This document shows positions 59,942-64,000 of a DNA stretch of 64,000 nt, piece by piece (the stretch's first letter is position 1; every line of letters starts with the position of its first letter). Location of the stretch: contig JAHEFB010000007.1 of the NCBI GenBank assembly GCA_024640405.1, forward strand, positions 1 to 64,000. The letters run 5' to 3'. Position numbers and translations under genes: made by a program. The DNA is from Alphaproteobacteria bacterium. GTDB lineage: Bacteria; Pseudomonadota; Alphaproteobacteria; Rhizobiales; Aestuariivirgaceae. The notes under the pieces were generated by a model. That model did no database searches, had not been told where the DNA came from, and saw nothing but the letters and a program-made list of their open reading frames with translations.

Positions 59942-60409
59942 AGAGCAATTTTCGCCCATATAGAAGCGTTTGATGGCATCAAACCGGTTTACCCGGCTCC
60001 AGCATGTCTCGCAAAAGTGTGAGCGGTTTTGCGGACGAGGGCATGCGGCAATAATGTCTGGAGCGCGGTTTTTGATATAATCAAAAACCTGTTTCGCTCC
60101 AGGCGCAAAGTGAAGCGCGATGTGGGGCATCGGGCAGACTTTGCAACAACGCCGATGAACCTATTTGGTCCACAAGATCAGGATGATTTTTGGTTAAAAT
60201 AACCAAAAAACAATAAACCTGATCGCATGCAAAGTGGTAGAGCAACTTAATGGGTTCCTTGAACCCATGCCGCTCTAAAGGCCGGTTTTCTGGGCCCGAT
60301 GGACAGCGTTGCGGCTTTCTTGTGGTCAACCAGATCACGGCGGAAACCGCGCCTTGCCAGCGAACACAGAAAACCGGTCAAACGATTCCATCTGGGCGAA
60401 AGTTGCTCT
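59942..60409. repeat. Mosaic inverted-repeat element, copy E (468 bp, nested hairpins)
   Basis: Arms beginning AGAGCAATTTTCGCCCA (59942) and ending TGGGCGAAAGTTGCTCT (60409) pair over about 30 bases with few mismatches. Inside lie: GCTCCAG/CTGGAGC around CGCAAAAGTGTGAGCGGTTT (59997-60064), a Rhizobiales-type palindrome; GGTTTTTGAT/ATCAAAAACC (60067-60089); core 1 (60099-60157); a GATCAGG/CCTGATC hairpin (60176-60223); an AGAGC/GCTCT hairpin with ATGGGTTC/GAACCCAT (60239-60276); and core 2 (60281-60379). It takes up most of the gap 59767-60451, in which I see no gene. Confidence 0.8.
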
Positions 60410-60455
60410 AGGTCCTGTTGACAAACCCATGATAGAGTTCGTCAACAGGACCTAG
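60408..60455. repeat. Perfect 15-bp inverted repeat at the LOG gene stop
   Basis: CTAGGTCCTGTTGAC (60408-60422) and GTCAACAGGACCTAG (60441-60455) pair without mismatch around an 18-base loop. The right arm contains the TAG stop (60454-60452, minus strand) of the LOG gene, so the hairpin forms exactly at the end of that message. It abuts copy E and may be a separate small element. Confidence 0.8.
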
Positions 60456-61222
60456 CCCTGCCGGGGTGTTTCATGCAGAATTCCACCTTTGACCAGATGG
60501 TCCCAGGCTTCTTCTGAGGTTTCGGCATAGTGGAACAGGTTCTTGTCGCCCGGCGAGATTGTACCGGCTTCCACAAACACATCCAGGTTGACAACTCTAG
60601 ACCAGAAATCCCTGTCGAACAGGACAATCGGGATGTTTGACATCTTGCCGGTCTGAACCAGGGTCAGGATTTCAAACAACTCGTCCATGGTCCCGAAGCC
60701 ACCCGGGAACACCACAAGCCCGTTGGCGCGCATGGCCAGATGCATCTTGCGCATGGCAAAATAGTGGAAATTGAAGGTGAGGTCCGGTGTGGACCAGGCG
60801 TTTGGTTCCTGCTCGTGGGGCAGGGTAATATTGAAGCCGATGGTTGGCGCGCCAGCTTCAAATGCGCCCTTGTTGGCGGCTTCCATGATGCCCGGGCCGC
60901 CTCCCGTTGCAATGACGTTGTCGCGCGGCGTGGCGTTGTGGTCCAGCGCTCCGCCGCGTTCCGACACGATACGGCCAAGTTCTTTTGCGGACCGATACCA
61001 GTGACCGCGTTTGCCTTCGTCGTCCTCCTTTACGCGCGCAGAGCCAAACGCCACGATGGTGGTGCGAACGCCCCAGTCGCGCAGGTGCTCTTCGGCTTTC
61101 ATATATTCCAGCATGAAGCGGATACCGCGGGTTGAATCGCCCAGCAGGAACTCCTGATCCAGGGTCGGCAGCGTAAATGATTGTGATGCCATTTGCTCTT
61201 TCGGCGATTTTTGCTCGGCCAT
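60452..61222 (-). CDS. LOG/TIGR00730-family Rossmann-fold protein
   Basis: A 256-residue protein with the diagnostic LOG motifs ATGGGPGIMEAANKGA and VFPGGFGTMDELFE, which bind the nucleotide phosphate. Family members are cytokinin riboside 5-prime-monophosphate phosphoribohydrolases or nucleotide 5-prime-monophosphate nucleosidases (PpnN-like). The N-terminal 60 residues beyond the core fit the longer bacterial branch. AAAGGA lies 7 bases before the ATG at 61222; the frame stays open to 61312. The stop codon is inside an inverted repeat. Confidence 0.9.
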   Translation of the reverse strand: MAEQKSPKEQMASQSFTLPTLDQEFLLGDSTRGIRFMLEYMKAEEHLRDWGVRTTIVAFGSARVKEDDEGKRGHWYRSAKELGRIVSERGGALDHNATPRDNVIATGGGPGIMEAANKGAFEAGAPTIGFNITLPHEQEPNAWSTPDLTFNFHYFAMRKMHLAMRANGLVVFPGGFGTMDELFEILTLVQTGKMSNIPIVLFDRDFWSRVVNLDVFVEAGTISPGDKNLFHYAETSEEAWDHLVKGGILHETPRQG

Positions 61223-61356
61223 AAAGTTTCCTTTCAAAGCAGGCAGTCCTGCAGTCATGGGCGCCATGCAGTATCCGGCATGGTGCGGGTTGTTCATGAC
61301 CTGTACGGTCAACTGTCACCCAACCAGACCAAGAGCTACGGCTTCAAATCACGATC

Positions 61357-62289
61357 ATGCCAGCGTCCGACGCAAAAATAGTTAATTCAAATGTTCACGG
61401 CATGGCCTGGATGGTGATGTCGGGACTGTTCTTTACCGGCGTCATGATTTCGGTCCGCAATGTCGGGCCTGATCTGCCGGCCGCGGTGTCTGCAGCGATC
61501 CGGTATGGGTTCGGTATCATACTGTTGGCGCCTGTCCTGATGAAGGCCGATTTCCGGTTTCCACGCGGTCGCAATCTGAAACTGCATATCTGGCGCGGTG
61601 TCTTACACGGGTTTGGCGTTTTGCTGTGGTTTTATGCGATGGCCCGGATTCCGATGGCTGAAGTAACGGCCATCAGCTACACGGCACCGATATTCATGAC
61701 AATTGGCGCGGTGATGTTCTTTGCAGAAAAAATCCAGATGCGAAGAATGGGGGCGATTGCTGCGGGACTTGCAGGTGTATTCATCATTTTGCGGCCGGGA
61801 TTTGAAACCCTGTCGAGCGGTCAGCTTGCCCAGGTCGCTGCAACACCGCTGTTTGCGGGTGCCATGCTGCTGGTCAAGCGACTGACGCAGACCGACAGTG
61901 CGGCAATGATTGTGATCATGCTGAATTTTGTCTGCCTGGCGGTGCTTGCGCCGATTGCCATACTGACATGGAAGACACCGGATGCCGTGCAGTTGCTGTG
62001 GCTCGCAGGCGCCACGGTTGCCGCGACAGCGGGGCACTATTGCCTGACGCGATCTTATGCCATTGCCGACATAACCGTGGTTCAGCCGGTGACGTTTCTG
62101 CAACTTGTCTGGACAGCGATTTTCGGCTTCCTGCTGTTCTCCGAAACACCGGATGTCTGGGTGATTGCCGGCGGTTCGGTCATTCTGGCGGCCACCACCT
62201 ACATAGCGCACCGCGAACGCAGACAGCAATCCATGCTGAAAGCGGACGCGACTACTTTGCCCTCTCGAGTGCCCGGCGCAGGTGTCTGA
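61357..62289 (+). CDS. DMT-family (EamA) transporter
   Basis: A 310-residue protein of two EamA repeats with about ten membrane helices. The first repeat ends in WFYAMARIPMAEVTAISYTAPIF and the second in SYAIADITVVQPVTFLQLVW, the paired helix-9/helix-4 signatures of the drug/metabolite exporter family (RhaT/YdcZ type relatives). It probably exports an amino acid or small metabolite. The ribosome site is weak. Its last 38 bases overlap the convergent beta-CASP gene. Confidence 0.9.
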   Translation: MPASDAKIVNSNVHGMAWMVMSGLFFTGVMISVRNVGPDLPAAVSAAIRYGFGIILLAPVLMKADFRFPRGRNLKLHIWRGVLHGFGVLLWFYAMARIPMAEVTAISYTAPIFMTIGAVMFFAEKIQMRRMGAIAAGLAGVFIILRPGFETLSSGQLAQVAATPLFAGAMLLVKRLTQTDSAAMIVIMLNFVCLAVLAPIAILTWKTPDAVQLLWLAGATVAATAGHYCLTRSYAIADITVVQPVTFLQLVWTAIFGFLLFSETPDVWVIAGGSVILAATTYIAHRERRQQSMLKADATTLPSRVPGAGV

Positions 62290-63850
62290 TCAGTTTGGCG
62301 CGATTCTTGTTGCCGGCAACCTTTTCCACCGCCTCGTTGATGTCCAGCACAAGTTGGGTGAGCTCATTGTTGTAGTCGGGCTTGCGGGCAGCTTCAGGCG
62401 GGTCGATTGAACGGCGTCGCTCGCTGTCGATTTTCACCGCCTTGTTGCCATCAAGGCGGAAGGTCTCGTCGATTTCCGGCTGCAGTATACGTGAGGCGGG
62501 TATCAGTTTTTTGGCGATGCGCGTCGTGAGCCCGGCCATGCCTTCTTCCTCGCCATGGATCAGGAACATGCCGCGGTGAACCGGCAAGCGTTCTGAAATC
62601 CAGCGCTCAAGCTCCGGCGCATCGGCATGACCGGAATAGCCGTTTATGCGCTCGATCGCGGCATTGACCATTATTTCCTCGCCATGGATACGCACCTTTT
62701 TTGCCCCGTTCAGCAATACCCGGCCAAGCGTACCGTTGGCCTGATAGCCAACCATCAGGACGGTGGCATTGCGGCGGTGCAGGTGGTTTTTCAGATGGTG
62801 TTTTATGCGACCGGCATCGCACATGCCGCTGGCTGACAACACGACATGAAAACCGCTCAGTTTTCCGATCGCCTTTGAATCATCGACAGATTCGGAAATT
62901 CTGAGATCAGGAGATTTCAACGCCGCCTTCAGGGCTTTTGCATTGGCAAGCAAACCGGCATGTTTTTCGAAGATATTCGTGGCTCGACGGGCAAGCGGAC
63001 TGTCGATGAACACCGGCGCTGAAGGTGCCTCGCCATTTGCCATGATCATCATCAGATCGGTCAAAACCTCCTGGGTGCGTTCGACCGCGAATGACGGGAT
63101 CAACAGAACACCGCGTTTTTCTGCGGCGTCGTTGACATGTCTGGCCAGCAGAGCGCGGCGTTGGTCCGGATTGGTTTCGACACGGTCGGTTGCGCCGAAT
63201 GTCGCTTCGCACAACAAATAGTCATATCCAGACGGCGCTTCCGGGTCATGTTGCAGCAGCTTGTGATCGGGTCCGATGTCGCCGGAGAAGAACAGTCTCA
63301 AAGGTTGCCGGCCGTCGCCCTGCGCAACTTCAACCTCGATGGAGGTGGAGCCGAGCATATGGCCGGCGTTCCAGTACCTGGCCCTGATGTCGCCGGTTGC
63401 CGGCACCCAGGTTTCATACTCGACCGGTGAAAACTGCTGAACGGTCTGCAGGGCGTCATCCAGTGTGTAGATCGGCTCAAGCTCCTTGCGGCCGCGTTGC
63501 CGGTTGCGCCGGTTCAGCCGTTCAATCTCGTTTTCCTGGATGTAGCCTGAGTCCGGCAGCATGACGGACGACAGATCCATGCTGGGCTCGGTGGCGTGAA
63601 TTTTCCCGCTAAATCCGTGTCTTACCAGTTTGGGCAGAACACCGGCGTGGTCGATGTGAGCATGGGTCAACAACACCGCATCAATACTGTCCGGCTTGAA
63701 GGGGAAGTGCTGGTAATTCAGCTCCCGCAGGGTTTTCGACCCCTGGAACAGGCCGCAGTCGATCAACACGGAAGAGTGCGGCGTTTTCAATCTGAAGCAG
63801 GACCCGGTAACAGTCCGGGCGGCCCCGTGGAACGAAAGTTCGATGCTCAT
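62252..63850 (-). CDS. MBL-fold beta-CASP ribonuclease-like protein
   Basis: A 532-residue metallo-beta-lactamase-fold protein of the RNA-specificity-factor (CPSF73-like) branch. The metal site is LTHAHIDHAG (62-71) with NAGHMLGSTS near 161 and FFSGDIGPD near 187; the beta-CASP part has IPSFAVERTQE, LSASGMCDAGRIKHHL and GYSGHADAPEL, so all nuclease motifs are present. It is likely a zinc ribonuclease acting on RNA in the cytoplasm. It has no KH domain. Its end overlaps the EamA transporter gene by 38 bases. Confidence 0.93.
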   Translation of the reverse strand: MSIELSFHGAARTVTGSCFRLKTPHSSVLIDCGLFQGSKTLRELNYQHFPFKPDSIDAVLLTHAHIDHAGVLPKLVRHGFSGKIHATEPSMDLSSVMLPDSGYIQENEIERLNRRNRQRGRKELEPIYTLDDALQTVQQFSPVEYETWVPATGDIRARYWNAGHMLGSTSIEVEVAQGDGRQPLRLFFSGDIGPDHKLLQHDPEAPSGYDYLLCEATFGATDRVETNPDQRRALLARHVNDAAEKRGVLLIPSFAVERTQEVLTDLMMIMANGEAPSAPVFIDSPLARRATNIFEKHAGLLANAKALKAALKSPDLRISESVDDSKAIGKLSGFHVVLSASGMCDAGRIKHHLKNHLHRRNATVLMVGYQANGTLGRVLLNGAKKVRIHGEEIMVNAAIERINGYSGHADAPELERWISERLPVHRGMFLIHGEEEGMAGLTTRIAKKLIPASRILQPEIDETFRLDGNKAVKIDSERRRSIDPPEAARKPDYNNELTQLVLDINEAVEKVAGNKNRAKLIRHLRRALERAK

Positions 63851-64000
63851 TCAGTGATCTCCCAGGCAGTCCTGTTTCAAAGGTATCGTCCGTGAGTTTC
63901 ACAAGACATACGGCAAACCGCAAGGCTTGCAGATCAGCTTTATGTGACGAGGTATAGAATTTTTTCCTGTTCAGTTCATACAATAACTGGCATGCCGCGA

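Noticed and set aside
1-64000. tRNA, rRNA and known riboswitches
   Set aside because: No tRNA-like cloverleaf with a TTCGAAT-type arm and no rRNA sequence was recognised; no aptamer signature could be matched by eye.

Overview
The window reads as chromosomal DNA of a GC-rich alphaproteobacterium, probably of the order Hyphomicrobiales (Rhizobiales) and perhaps marine. The reasons are the housekeeping set ispA, mtgA and rpmF in that order, a fused cysNC, a TAXI-type TRAP transporter, DoeA- and EutA-like ectoine-type genes, and dispersed palindromes of the AAAGTGTGAGCGGTTTT kind that I know from Rhizobiales genomes. I see no rRNA or tRNA gene, CRISPR array, transposase, phage gene or plasmid function. 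Most of the window is accessory catabolism and transport, with a housekeeping stretch at about 46-53 kb.

Layout. 0-8 kb: an exported Pro/Ala/Glu-rich protein cut by the window edge, a LysR regulator, a ZntB-type metal transporter, an exported EF-hand peptide with a clear terminator, an XRE regulator, an ABC exporter and a gamma-glutamyltransferase-like enzyme. 8-14 kb: a sugar-acid cluster (SDR, DenD-like dehydrogenase, IlvD/Edd dehydratase, SMP-30 lactonase, Gfo/Idh/MocA enzyme), four genes of it overlapping or abutting. 14-17 kb: a Popeye-like membrane cNMP-domain protein beside an unusual fusion of a FlK-type hotdog thioesterase domain to an ammonia-lyase fold that lacks the MIO-forming Ala-Ser-Gly. 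17-20.6 kb: cysD, cysNC and an ornithine-cyclodeaminase-like gene, translationally coupled. 20.8-29.6 kb: an MttB-like methyltransferase; a minus-strand operon of D-arginine dehydrogenase-like, ThDP decarboxylase, HAD and two-subunit aconitase-X genes; and, divergently, an ectoine-hydrolase-like gene with a DNA glycosylase gene. 29.6-40 kb: regulators (TetR, GlxA/AraC), a SAM-cyclase-AAA-TPR protein, small membrane or exported proteins, a methyltransferase, and an acyl-CoA ligase with a VOC protein. 40-46 kb: agmatinase family, TAXI TRAP transporter, TerB-like and EutA-like proteins. 46-54 kb: ispG, ispA, mtgA, rpmF, with a universal stress protein, an FAD oxidoreductase and an HpaI-type aldolase set between mtgA and rpmF. 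54-64 kb: two c-type cytochromes, another acyl-CoA ligase, a cupin, an NtrC-type regulator with a degenerate receiver, a LOG protein, an EamA exporter and a beta-CASP nuclease-like protein.

Cross-cutting signals. A family of mosaic long inverted-repeat elements occurs at least six times (8990-9256, 22362-22466, 39811-40078, 41503-41662, 54179-54247, 59942-60409). Members share internal cores but differ in terminal arms, and several supply or touch the stop codon of the adjacent gene. The best candidates for undescribed biology are the MIO-less lyase/thioesterase fusion, the operon joining aconitase X to a D-amino-acid oxidation and decarboxylation pair, and this repeat family. All functional calls rest on reading the sequence and on memory of the families; no database search was run.
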